Assembly (NCBI GenBank): GCA_002633005.1
Contig: NMRA01000527.1
Span: 62,001 to 126,000, forward strand
Origin: Phoronis australis
Taxonomy: Eukaryota; Phoronida; Phoronidae
Direction of reading: 5' to 3'
DNA: 64,000 nt
The position numbers were made by a program, and so were the translations under genes. Shown here one piece after another: positions 1 through 18,141 of this stretch (the first letter of the stretch is position 1; each line of letters begins with the position of its first letter). The notes under the pieces are model-generated. The model saw nothing but the letters and a program-made list of their open reading frames with translations, did no database searches and was not told the DNA's origin.

Positions 1-984
1 TATTCAGTTTGCCAGATGTCATGCTGTTGGCACAACACCTCACTACAAAGTAGTAAAATATTATTGGCATCTTGGAGTGTGAAAATCAAATTGAAACAAA
101 CACAACAATAAATCAAATACAAATCTGAGTAGCAACAACAAACATGGTCATCATCAATAGAATGAAAACAATGTGAGAAAAGTGTTCCACGAGTGTGAAG
201 AATTGTGGGTGTCAGAGCATTGTGGGTAAACGTCAGAGAATTTAAGAGTTGCAAATGATGTTTACAGTGTCATGTAACAGCAATTAGCGGCAGAATCGGG
301 ACGTCTTAATTATAACACAAAATGTTTTTAAAAAAGTGCTATGCCAAATGATGTGTCCGTACAGGTTTCCTGGAAAAGAGGCTCAAAAAGCACCAGTAAG
401 GAGTTTAAGACCTGAAGCAGATATTAGAGTAGTGGCTTGTATAATCTACCTAAGAAAAATAAGAAATGTTGAAAAAAAACATTGTCAGAGGTAAAGCTGC
501 TATGAAATCAGCTCTGCCCAAAATAGACTTTTCAATTTGATTTCGACCTCTCCTTGTCAAAAAAGTGGTCTCAACATGTTTCCCGTTCAGAAAAAATATA
601 CATGATTTTGTGATAATATGCTCACGAGTCGGTGACATGATTATTCATCCTACTATGCTCAGGAATTTTTTCTGACAATTATGGAACTATAGTAAGGCAA
701 TACAACTGCTGTCCAAAGGTATGAACAGCGGTGCGTGTGGTAACACGCTCTGCTAAATCCCTGATTTACAAATGTAATTGCTATTGATTTTGTGAGTAAA
801 AGGAAAACTGATGAATCATGCAACAGCCAATCAGGGAGACTTAACACAGCCATCTCCTGTTGAAGGAGATTTCCTGAGGGACACATTGTTGAATTGTGTG
901 AACCCGTTATGTGTCGTTGGACAGAGAAATGGAACAACCCGAGCTTGATAATGGTTTAATACATGGTGACAAATAATAGACAAG

Positions 985-1060
985 CTGCAACTCCTAAGGT
1001 ATCCAATGCACCTGTAGGTCTCTGTTGCAACTCCCAGGGTATACAACATACCTGTAGGGG
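985..1060. repeat. Two-copy short direct repeat
   Basis: Two adjacent copies, beginning ctgcaactcc near 985 and again near 1024, share the pattern gcaactcc..ggta..caa..acctgtagg with a few differences. No gene function is suggested. Confidence 0.55.
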
Positions 1061-1296
1061 TCTGAGATGCAGAGTACCTACTGCCTACAAACCAGACCAC
1101 ATGGACTTTTGAAATATGGTGCCTTAAGACCAGCTAACAACAGGCAAATGCTTCTTAGGTGACTATGATACCAGAATTGTCATTTTTCCAGTTTTTGAAC
1201 ATCGCCAAGTGCTGTTCAATGACAGATTTATGGTACTTAAGTGGTAACATACAGTAAAATTGTCTTCCTAAAGTAATGTCATACATTGAACTGCTG

Positions 1297-1677
1297 TGTG
1301 TGAACTAGGAATCTTGCTTAATCTCACGATCACATATGCGTGAACTAGGAATACAGGAGGAAACTTGACAAGTTCACTCTAACAATCACGTTCATGTTGA
1401 TAAAAATTTGTACTGCACTAAATCAAATAACATGTTAATAAAATAACGTAAATCTGAAGCAATCCTTTTTCAACTATTGGTGATCCTATTATTCACTAAA
1501 CAATACTTGATTTAACCATTCACATATTCTTCCGATTCTTTGACACAAGTTACGCTAAAGTAGAAAATGGGGCCATGAGGCCAATGATTACAAAAATTTC
1601 AATTGCCCAAATGAATATTCAATTCCAAGTTCACGCATACGCGATCTTGAGATCAAGCAAGATTCCAAGTTCATGCA
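1297..1677. mobile_element. MITE-like element with about 55-bp inverted repeats
   Basis: The left arm at about 1299-1352 (gtgaactaggaatcttgctt, then a near-match of acgatcacatatgcgtgaac) is the imperfect reverse complement of the right arm at about 1620-1676 (agttcacgcatacgcgatc, then aagcaagattccaagttc). The spacer is about 265 bp with no coding capacity. Size and architecture fit a non-autonomous DNA transposon. I cannot fix exact ends or a target duplication, so the superfamily is unassigned. Confidence 0.6.
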
Positions 1678-2084
1678 CAACAGAACAACATGACCTTGAG
1701 CAACAATTTGCCCCTGGTCAGCTGAATGTCCAAACTACACACCCCACACTTTGAGACACGATGGAAATTATCGAACGGCACATGTGAAGCTTTCCCCAAC
1801 GGCAATGATTGGTCACAATTTCCTTAAATGTTTTTGGACATTCCACCATCTTTCGATCGTGGAAAGTCAGTAGAAGATGGCTGAACGCAACAAAATAAAT
1901 GTATTACAGACAAGAAGAAAACGTAGCCCGAAATGAAGGCGCCCGCATGCAAGCACACAGCTGTTATCTATCTCCCCCTTGTCCAAACATTTGCGACCAC
2001 ACTGCGACTTGTGCTACAACAAGTTAATCTACCTCAATAAGGTGAGGTAAGTGTTCCCAGTTACTCTGGTGTTAGAGGAGGTGG

Positions 2085-2220
2085 TGTGGTCTAGTGGGAC
2101 AAGTGTCCAGTTCCTTTACTCAAGGTCGTGGGTTCGAGTCCCACTGGGGCACACTACTACACCCTTGTCAGGTCTCTAGCGCCTCAGATCGGATTTAACT
2201 AAAAAAAGAAGCATAAAAAA
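2085..2220 (+). mobile_element. tRNA-derived SINE
   Basis: An RNA polymerase III A box, TGGTCTAGTGG at 2087-2097, and a B box, GGTTCGAGTCC at 2131-2141, stand 33 bp apart, as in tRNA genes. The T arm is intact (gtggg, loop, cccac). The sequence where the 5' acceptor strand should be does not pair with the 3' side, so this is not a working tRNA. It continues for about 60 bp into an A-rich tail (ctaaaaaaag, then cataaaaaagg) ending near 2220. That head-body-tail order is typical of a tRNA-derived SINE. Confidence 0.65.
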
Positions 2221-4868
2221 GGTTACAGGTGACGAATGTAATGGGCCCACCTGACTGGCCTGCACATCTGGTACAACGTGTGCCAGGCCACCTGCATTTA
2301 TTTATATACCCTGGCGTTAATATCGTCCATACTTCAACTCCACCAGGTGACAACTCATTCTATGAACACTTTTTTCTAGAGTAACTCATCGTGTGCCCCG
2401 CACTTAATGTACTCATTGACAAAATCCACTGAAGCACAGTATTTTTTTCTGGCATATTATGAACTAAAATTGAACACACTTTGACGCATGAATATGTTTC
2501 AGAAGATGACAATGAAGAATGCACCTGAAATAAATGAAAACAGACATTTTTCACAGGACGGTGTCTAACGAGTTCGCAATCATGTGGACCATCACGTTTC
2601 GGGCTGGTAATCAATCTTGAACCAAGAAGACGGGAGTGGCATGCTGAACAGGAAAACACAGAATAACTCTTACTGGCATAATTCAAAGTTTTGAGAAATG
2701 TTGCAGTTCAAATACCATTAAGTGTTGTTTAAATCCCACGTCGCTAATCATGCAAATAGCAAACCACACTGACTATTATTCTATACTGTCATATCCAGCT
2801 ATTTGTTGATTCCAACACTGCAGACATGTAATGAGTTTTGTCACATACAACAAACAGCTTAAGTTTATTAAATGCTAGCAATACAATCACAGATGTGATT
2901 AAACAATTTATATTCATTGACGGCCGTGCTAATGACTCACACTTCGTCAACGGTAACGAGCCAGCAAATCAGTTGATAGATGCCAGCGCTCAGATTCCTC
3001 CACACAAAACACATTTGAACAACTGATGAGAGCACATGAGTCACCAAATTAGAAACTTCACAGGAACATTCATGCGGAATAGATCACCGGTCTGATTAAT
3101 AATCGAACAATTGCAAAAGACACCAGAGTAAAAACAAAGCTCGATTGACGGACTCTGTGCCAATTGGCAGGGCAGAGGAAGACGGTGATTGGTTCTAGTC
3201 TGATTAGTAAGACTGTAAGTCACTTGAATAATTCATTAAGGTCACGAGGGATTATGGCGCGTAAACATGGTATGTACTGTCTGGCACGACGCCAACTGCC
3301 AAGGCAACAGAAAGTTGAAACAGCACGAACTGTGGTCTACTTGACTATGAGAAGTGTAACATAAAAAAAACACATGAAAATACAAAGACATTATTATGAA
3401 TGCTTGTTTGTGTCAGCGTGTGCCTTTTAACAGACAACAAATCAAAATTTAGGGCTGAATTCCGCAGTCTGCAGGTCGCCAATGCAACCCCAGATTTCAT
3501 TTCGCGATGTGGTAAAAATCCGCAAATCACACAAAGTCACCACATTCATATCAGAGCGTGCGCTCTGCTGCAGAAAGAAAACTGGTGCGTGTCAGAATTG
3601 TCGTAAACAAACAGATGGCCGGTCACGTATTTCTCATGCAGACAGTTTGGGCGTGAGTTCCGTAGACGCGATAAACTCCCGAAAGAAGATAGTGTGATCA
3701 AGTGCTTCGCTCATAATAGTTGGACATATCTCGAAAAGTTTTGCTTCATCTTTTGTTTTCGTGACCTTCTTGCTCCTTCTTCATGTAGGAGATGAGCTGC
3801 GTCTATGGAATGCATGCCTGATCGTCTGCTCCTCCTTTCGGTAAGAGATGAACCTGATGCTCAGCATATGGAGGCTCAAGGGAGAAATCGGGTGTTACCG
3901 AGTACGCGAGGAATTCCTAATTTTGTGATTAACTAAAAAAAGACCATACATGAAATCTATGGTGTTTTGCCTGGCTTTTGCTCTGCTTGATGGTTCTTCA
4001 ATTCACATATTCTGTTTTGTTATTTCCAAGTGTTACGAACTATAGGCTGTGGCAGCCATGACTTTAGTACCACACACTTACAACCTGAGAATTTTGTCGC
4101 ATCACATTTGGCGACTTAGCATTATACTAAGCATCGAGCCCTGAAATCAGGGACAATTACTAAGGTATCTCTCAACTTTTCACTTGACCTCGACACCGCT
4201 GACAAACTGTGGTCAATTTACAAGTCGTTCTTCAGCTAATTCCATAGTTTCCAAAAACAAAACAATGGCCAACATGAAATGATAGTCTCTAATCTAGTTA
4301 TGAGACCAATCACCACCAGGGCTACATCGACCAATTGACACACAAGTTACCGACCTCTCTCATAGTTATGCGATACTTAAGAACATTTTTTGCTACAGTA
4401 TGACATCAAAGACTGACGCAATACAATTTGCTGCAGATATTTCACTAGACAATAGAATAATTCAGGTCACTTCTCGATGGAAATAAAATAACCTTTAATG
4501 AAAAATGTGACAAACCTAATAACGAAAAAAGTAACAGACAGACAGAAAGACTATTACTGGTGACTGAAAAGCAGTAAGCAGCTCCCTCTATAGGCAAAGA
4601 GTTTAGAGGTCTAGAATGATCAGGTGTAGTAGTTATCTATAACTAGCTTGTACACTTGCAAAGCATGGGTGGTCACTTGGGGTTCACAAGGCGGGGGTAA
4701 CAACACTGAATTTGTTTAACAAGCGAACGATTAAATACAGGCAGTTACAAACACAGCTCAGCTTTGGGCGAGAATCAGGCACAGCGTAGCGCCAGGAACA
4801 GCACGAAGAATGATAGTATGGAGAACAGCACAACAATGCCGAAACGGGTCACGAGAACACCCCAAGTT

Positions 4869-5112
4869 CAGAACGATGTCAGACTTGGTCCAGCTGGAGA
4901 ACAACCTGCGTTTGTGACAGCCAGGTTGTGACGTTTCTGACTTATGTGCCAAGACACAAGGTTGGGAGAAATGAACTTGTATACATCCTGAGAACATACC
5001 AAGTTAATAGCGATGTCAGAGCGAGTCCACCTTATGAACATCTCATGTTTGTGACCTATCAGCAAGGATGTGACGTTTGTAGCCTATGTGCCAGGAGGCA
5101 GGCTTGGGGAAA
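4869..5112. repeat. Degenerate two-copy repeat of about 145 bp
   Basis: The block starting gatgtcagacttggtcca near 4876 recurs starting gatgtcagagcgagtcca near 5014. Both contain gttgtgacgttt- or gatgtgacgttt-like text followed by tatgtgccaag or tatgtgccagg. The copies have diverged clearly, so the duplication is old. No protein function was seen. Confidence 0.5.
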
Positions 5113-5799
5113 ACGATTTTTTTGAGAATTTTTGGACGCACAAAAAATAACCGAGAGGCAGTTTCTTACCAAAAGTCAAAGCGGTTCCACTATGGGGCTA
5201 AAAACTAACATACACTCTCAAGGTTAAAGCCATAATATTGTTGATAAATTAATGTTTTGCAAACAGTGTTGCAAACTACAATATTGCTGGGTCGAAAAAT
5301 GCCACAAAAAGTGAGGTAAACAGCACGGTAGATTTTTGTCCCACTTCTCCTGGCATCATGGTGCTAATCTCTTACTGCGCAGCAGGAATTGAGTAGTTAA
5401 GACCTCGTGCTGGTTTTCATCATGCATTTGCAATTAGGTGAGATTATGCAACAAGTTGTAGATTTTGTCCCATTTTTCTGTGCAAACCCCAAAGTTGTCT
5501 ATTGTTCAGAGATAGGCCATATGCTCTACCTTTCAGCCATGTGGCATTCCAAGAAAGAGATCATAAGCTTGACTTAAGTGTTTAACACAAGTCGTGTCTT
5601 AATTTTGACGAATTTACCGGATTTGGAAGTTTCAAAGTTTGTGAGTTAAGACAACAAACCTTACACTTTTACAAAATGAACTTAAGACAGTTTCTCGGAA
5701 TAGGCCCCAGACCAGACACAGTGTAGTTTAAGAGGAACTTCAAAATAACTAAAGCCCTGCTTCAGCAAAGGTAGAGTGAAGCCTAAAACAGTTTCTAAG

Positions 5800-5805
5800 T
5801 TTATT
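5800..5805 (-). terminator. Candidate NUDT21 polyadenylation signal
   Basis: Reading the minus strand gives AATAAA about 240 nt downstream of the TAG that closes the last recognised NUDT21 exon. That is a normal 3' UTR distance and gives some support to that exon being terminal. In an AT-rich region a hexamer alone is weak evidence. Confidence 0.4.
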
Positions 5806-6045
5806 TTTCTGTTTACTTGCACTGTCCCAAAATCCAATCTGACAAAATTAAGAAATTTTGTACCACAGATGTGAACACAAGAATTCAACAATGTGAAAAC
5901 CCAAGAAAATCTGATTGCCATTTTCAGGTTGCAACACTACAACTAACCCACAGAGATCAATTTAATAGGACCTCCAGAAGAGAAAACAACATAAACACCA
6001 GGAGTACAGCAATTTCCAGAATTTTAGAACGTAACATTTGTTAGC

Positions 6046-13630
<7,585 letters not shown>

Positions 13631-15940
13631 GGTAATTGATGAAATAAATTGGTACAAATGCTGGACACCGGCTTCTGTCCTTGCATGCAGACTTGTATTG
13701 TTATTGGACGCGCATGCGCGGAAACGAGACTCTGTGACGAGCGCCATCTTTTGTTACCACAAGAAACAGGCACAAAAGCGGTACGTATACAGGGCATAGG
13801 CCGCAACTCGCCAGAAATTTCCCTCATCAAAAAAATGCAATTATACAGCACCGATATCTAAAAGCGATTAGCAAATGATAGATAAAAAATCGAAAAATTA
13901 GTGTTGAGAAGAAAATTAGTGTTGGGATGTGAAAGTCTCGTCCGTCGTAACTGACTAATTGTATCAAAATTGGCGAAACCCCGGCAAAGCTTGAAATAAA
14001 ACTTACAACTTAGTTTTACTGTGTCGAATGTTCATTTGGAACACAGATGATAACGAACAAACGTGTCTCTCCCTAGCAAAAAGTCAGAGGTCCCGACGGC
14101 CTCACGTTCAAGGAAAACAAGGACGATTCCGACAAAAAGCCGTCCAAGCGCTAAATTAGTTACTGGTATATTGGGCATTTGTTTATTTAAAATTGGATTG
14201 TGGGCGATTTTGATACTAAAGATAGAAGAAAGTAAGTCTAGTCTACTTAGGCTCATACCGGATTAGCCTATTTGATTGGGCAATTGGATCCGATTCAATT
14301 GAATAGTCAATCTTTAAGACACTGTGGGTTCCAAGTTATTATACATTGCTTTTTATTTGGTAATTAAATATCTTCATTGAAATTTCACAAGGTTTAATAC
14401 GTATTTTATTTTTTAGGTTCATATACCGTTGTTCTAAATGACGTTTCTCATTTCATGCTCGATGGCTGGTATTATATCTGCACTAATTTCCGACATGTCT
14501 TTTTGTCATCGCGTGGGCGGCTATTCATCCGAAGTGATTGATGTTCAACAAATCATGGCGAGACGATTCTTCATAACTATGATGGTGACTGTTTTGTTTA
14601 ACTTAAACACACACGATGGTCTATTAAGTTCGCTACGTCTCACTACTTCGATTTTCACGGATGATGCAAATTTCGTCACAACAGTAATACTTGTATTCTC
14701 AAACTAAATATTTAGTTTGTTAGTTCTAAGTCTCATAAACTTCAACTTCTTCACGAAATAGGAAAAGTTTTTGCGTTCAAGAAGATAATGTGTTTACACG
14801 AACGATATCTGAGTGATATGGCGACGACCACAATTTTTCAGCTTCTAAGGTATAACAATGATTTCAATGACATATTACCACATGTTTTTCTCATTGTAGT
14901 CCGTTTGTTTACGTTAAACACGGTTTCATTATTTGAAATGCCATTGAATTAAACAAATACGTGTCCTAAGAAGGTCTGACAGTAGACACTAGATAAACAT
15001 TCGTAATTTCGTTGGCAACCTTTATTGAAAGAATGATGGAGACCTAGAAGTACAAGTTAAGAGTATGCTTAAGGGTAATGACAATGTAATACAAACGGGA
15101 TATAACGTGAATACACGTGGAAAAGGTGATAATTCCTACCTCTATGAACAATCATAAAGTTCTCTAGACACCAAAACAAATGACAGCAAAAAGATGACAA
15201 TCTTGAACATCTCTATACACCGCCACCCCAACTAAAGCTGTCACATTGTTTTGTAGCTTTTACTCGTGAAATTCATGAAAACTCGAGCTAGCATACTCGA
15301 TGGCGTAGTAAAAATTCTCAGACGGCGTGCTCTTGGCCGGTGAATCGTTTGACGTTAGGGCTTAGCAAACTGTTTTTGCAAACGAATCAGTACAAAAATC
15401 CTGCAGACTCATGAAGCTCGGGACTTCGTTGGACACCGGCGAAGGATGCTGGGGAAAATTCGGCGACGGGGCCCGGGTGAATCCGGAAGTTTAAATGCCC
15501 GCACTAGAGAGTATACCCGTAGGGGGACCAATTTCAGTGTTGAAACCATTATAAGTGAAAGGTCAACCTTTCCTATGAACACGCTCCCAATTTTCGCGCA
15601 GGCAAATGGGGTCCATGAGGCTCAGGCTGCATATGATCATTGATTATGGACACGACAAGAAAAAATATTGTCAGGGTCCCATGCCGTTTTTCAGTCCGGC
15701 GGGGGAATGTGATTGTGGTTGGCGACTACCCTAGCCTGTCCTCCCCAAGCCAGTGTTCACTGGAGACCCACCAGTGCTTCGTAAGGTACATTTGGGCATG
15801 TCTATATTTCTAACTCTAATTCAAGTCTGGGAAATATTGCAAGAAAAAAACGCCGCCATTCCCCTGACCAAATTTAAATAGTATTTATCGTTATGTCATA
15901 ATAGGTCCTATATTTTTGGGGAGAATGAACTTTAAGAGAG
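13631..15940. other. Intergenic stretch between NUDT21 and the LINE remnant
   Basis: No exon with family resemblance was found. An 89-codon frame at 14438-14707 (plus) and a 65-codon frame at 15446-15643 (plus) have no recognisable motif, no start context and no splice support that I can judge. NUDT21 must be transcribed leftward from somewhere close to 13630-13900, so its promoter is expected here. I see no TATA box I would trust. Confidence 0.4.
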
Positions 15941-15972
15941 AGCACTAGCAATCTGAAGGGTATCATTGTTGG

Positions 15973-17060
15973 CGGCAGAAATATAAATAATTTGAGATAT
16001 GCAGATGACACAGTCCTTATGGCCAATAATGAACAGCACCTACAATAACAAAATAAATAATTTGAGATATGCAGATTGTAGTGTTCTGCGTTGGACAGAC
16101 AAAATCAAAGTCCGAGTTTGACGAGATGATTTTATTTACTAATTCCACTTGGAACCTTGGTGAAAACTTTGAATCCTTGTGAGAACCGTGTGAGAACTGT
16201 AAATCTATGAAAATACACAAAATACTCTAAATACATGACAATATTATATAAAACCGAATCTAAATTAAACTGTTAACAATAGTCACTCTAAGAAACTAGT
16301 CAAAATTACTCAAATCTAAGTGAATCGGTATATGAACTTTAAATCACATTTTACGAACCAACATTTATCTTAAAACGTATTATATCTTAGAATATTTCAT
16401 AGCTCATAAACTCTAATGAGACTTACAGAAATTGCTCCCTTTGATCTTATCCACGCATGAACATCCAATTCTTGTTTTGTGTATCAGTATGATCCTTGTC
16501 AGTGACTGAATACACTCCTTGAAACTCTACAGACTCGGTGATCTGCCTAAAATACTTGATTCTCCAAAGTTACTGAGCTTCCTCGTCTCCTAACTTTTTC
16601 TTTTGAGAATGACGCTTATGTTTGCTCCAGAAATATTTATACTCTAAGATATGACTAAACATCACATGGACACTGGTCAAGGCATAAGTACATCGGTGTG
16701 GGTGTTTCTTAGAATCAACCCACCTAAAACTGACCACTCCAAAACATGTTTTGATGATCATATCCTGTTTGTCAGAACTGCACTGAGAACTTAACAGAAC
16801 TAAAGCTTTTCTGAAGAAATTGCGCAATACTCAAGTTTACCACAACAAGTTGTTTACAATAACAAGTCCTGTTCTAGAATATTTGAGACTTTCAAAATAG
16901 TTAACTGTTATTAATTAACACAGTTGTTCATAAATTTAATTATTGTTACATAATTCTTACATTTTTCATCAAAAATGTTACACAGATGACACAGTCCTTA
17001 TGGCCAATAATGAACAGCACCTACAATAACAAATATAAATAATTTGAGATATGCAGATGA
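15973..17060. repeat. Three tandem copies of a 72-bp RT segment, split by an insertion
   Basis: The unit ataaataatttgagatatgc, continuing through agatgacacagtccttatgg and ccaataatgaacagcacc to acaataacaaa, occurs from about 15981, from about 16051 and again from about 17034. The second copy is split after gcagat by the 906-bp insertion. Joining 16076 to 16988 restores a copy continuous with its siblings. The third copy runs on into the remaining RT sequence. Confidence 0.75.
16077..16982. mobile_element. Solo-LTR-like insertion with 5-bp target duplication
   Basis: The 906-bp segment begins TGTAGTGTTC and ends AATGTTACA, so it has TG..CA termini. It is flanked by the direct repeat CAGAT (16072-16076 and 16983-16987). 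The host sequence is known from neighbouring tandem copies, which makes the insertion borders secure. Terminal TG..CA plus a 5-bp duplication is the signature of a retroviral-type LTR. There is no internal region, so it would be a solo LTR left by recombination. A DNA element making 5-bp duplications is the alternative. Confidence 0.65.
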
Positions 17061-18141
17061 CACAGTCCTTATGGCCATACCTACAACAACTTGTCAACAT
17101 CGTTAAAAAGCAGCAGCAAAAATGGACTTGAAATGAACATGAAGAAAAAAAAGCGATGGTAATATCAAAAAGGATGGTCTCAAGGCAAACACGTCAGAGA
17201 TCAATGAACAGAGACTGGAGAAGGGGGGCATTTTAAATACTGACCTAGGTCAACATGTCACACATGATGGCATAAGTGCCGGATGAAGAAATAAAGACAC
17301 GCATCGGAATGGCAAACTCAAGGTTCATCTCTATGACAGGAGTGTTAACATCAAAGGACATCTCCTTCACTCCTAGAATAAGACATGTGAGATGCTACAT
17401 ACATTCTGTAGGCCTACTGCTTTACGGATCTGAGACATGGACAATGAATAAAAACCTGGAGAAAAAATAGCGGCCTTTGAAATGTGGACATTCAGACGGA
17501 TGGCAAGAATCAGCTGGACAGAAAGAAAGACCATTAAAGATGTTTGTAACTTGCACAAAATTAAACCATCACTCCTTAAGTAGAAATACAACTTCCAAAC
17601 AAAAAAACTGAAATACTTCGGGTCATGACATTGAAAGGCATGACACCAGTTGCAAGAACATACTGGAAGGAAAAACGGAAGGGGTGAGAGCAAGAGGTAG
17701 ACAACGCAGAAAATGACTGGACGACATCAAGGACTGGACGCCCATAACTGCAAGAATGCACAAAGGCAAAGAGCAGAGTAGAATGGCGGGTCATTTCAAG
17801 TCGACCTCTAAAGAATAAAATCAGAAAAGGCACCCTTTCGCTCAGAATTTTGTCGGAAATGGCACATTTTCTTAGAGAAACTGGTCGTGAAAAAGCCAAT
17901 CGTCTGAGTAGGCCTACGTGCCACGCCCCGTGACTCTCCCTGGGGCTGAGCGATAACGGCCGCTGGCTTTACCAAGTCCAACGTGTGAAAGACTTTCCAT
18001 TGTTAAAAATCATGATTTTCGTGCCGGCACAGATGCCAAAGGCTAATGGTTGAATGACATTCAAAAGCGAGTCCGTTTGTAGTCTTTTTGATAAGAACTG
18101 TATTTTCACAGCGCTCATGATACTGTTGTTGCAGGACCACA

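Larger units (their letters stand above)
1..5790. other. Gene-free left flank
   Basis: I recognise no exon of a known protein on either strand in this stretch. Open frames here are 60-108 codons, lack family resemblance and are what AT-rich non-coding DNA gives by chance. It holds a small inverted-repeat element (about 1297-1677), a tRNA-derived SINE (about 2085-2220), a two-copy repeat of about 36-44 bp at 985-1060, and a degenerate two-copy repeat of about 145 bp at 4869-5112. It lies 3' of NUDT21, so the downstream neighbour of that gene must start further left than this window. Confidence 0.6.
15950..17800 (+). pseudogene. Decayed non-LTR retrotransposon reverse transcriptase (RTE/BovB-like)
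   Basis: From about 15957 the plus strand reads GIIVGGRNINN then LRYADDTVLMA, which contains the YADD catalytic motif of reverse transcriptase in a context typical of RTE/BovB-type LINEs. After a large insertion (16077-16982) the homology resumes with a thumb-like region. At 17276-17470 the frame reads EIKTRIGMANSRFIS and later LLLYGSETWTMNKNLEKK. It then passes a stop into IAAFEMWTFRRMARISWTE and, in broken frames, KLKYFGS and GRQRRK-like text up to about 17790. Stops and frameshifts show that it is dead. The N-terminal endonuclease part is missing. The YADD segment itself is repeated in tandem (see 15973-17060). The clade assignment is an inference from motif wording only. Confidence 0.8.

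Noticed and set aside
2080-2150. Functional tRNA gene
   Set aside because: A and B boxes and the T arm are good, but the acceptor stem does not pair and an A-rich tail follows. SINE fits better.
2360-2560. Candidate last exon of NUDT21 (minus)
   Set aside because: An acceptor-like tttatttcag stands before a short open stretch, and an FNF-like codon string occurs near 2470, but they are not in the same frame or junction, so no RFNFIYN-type tail results.
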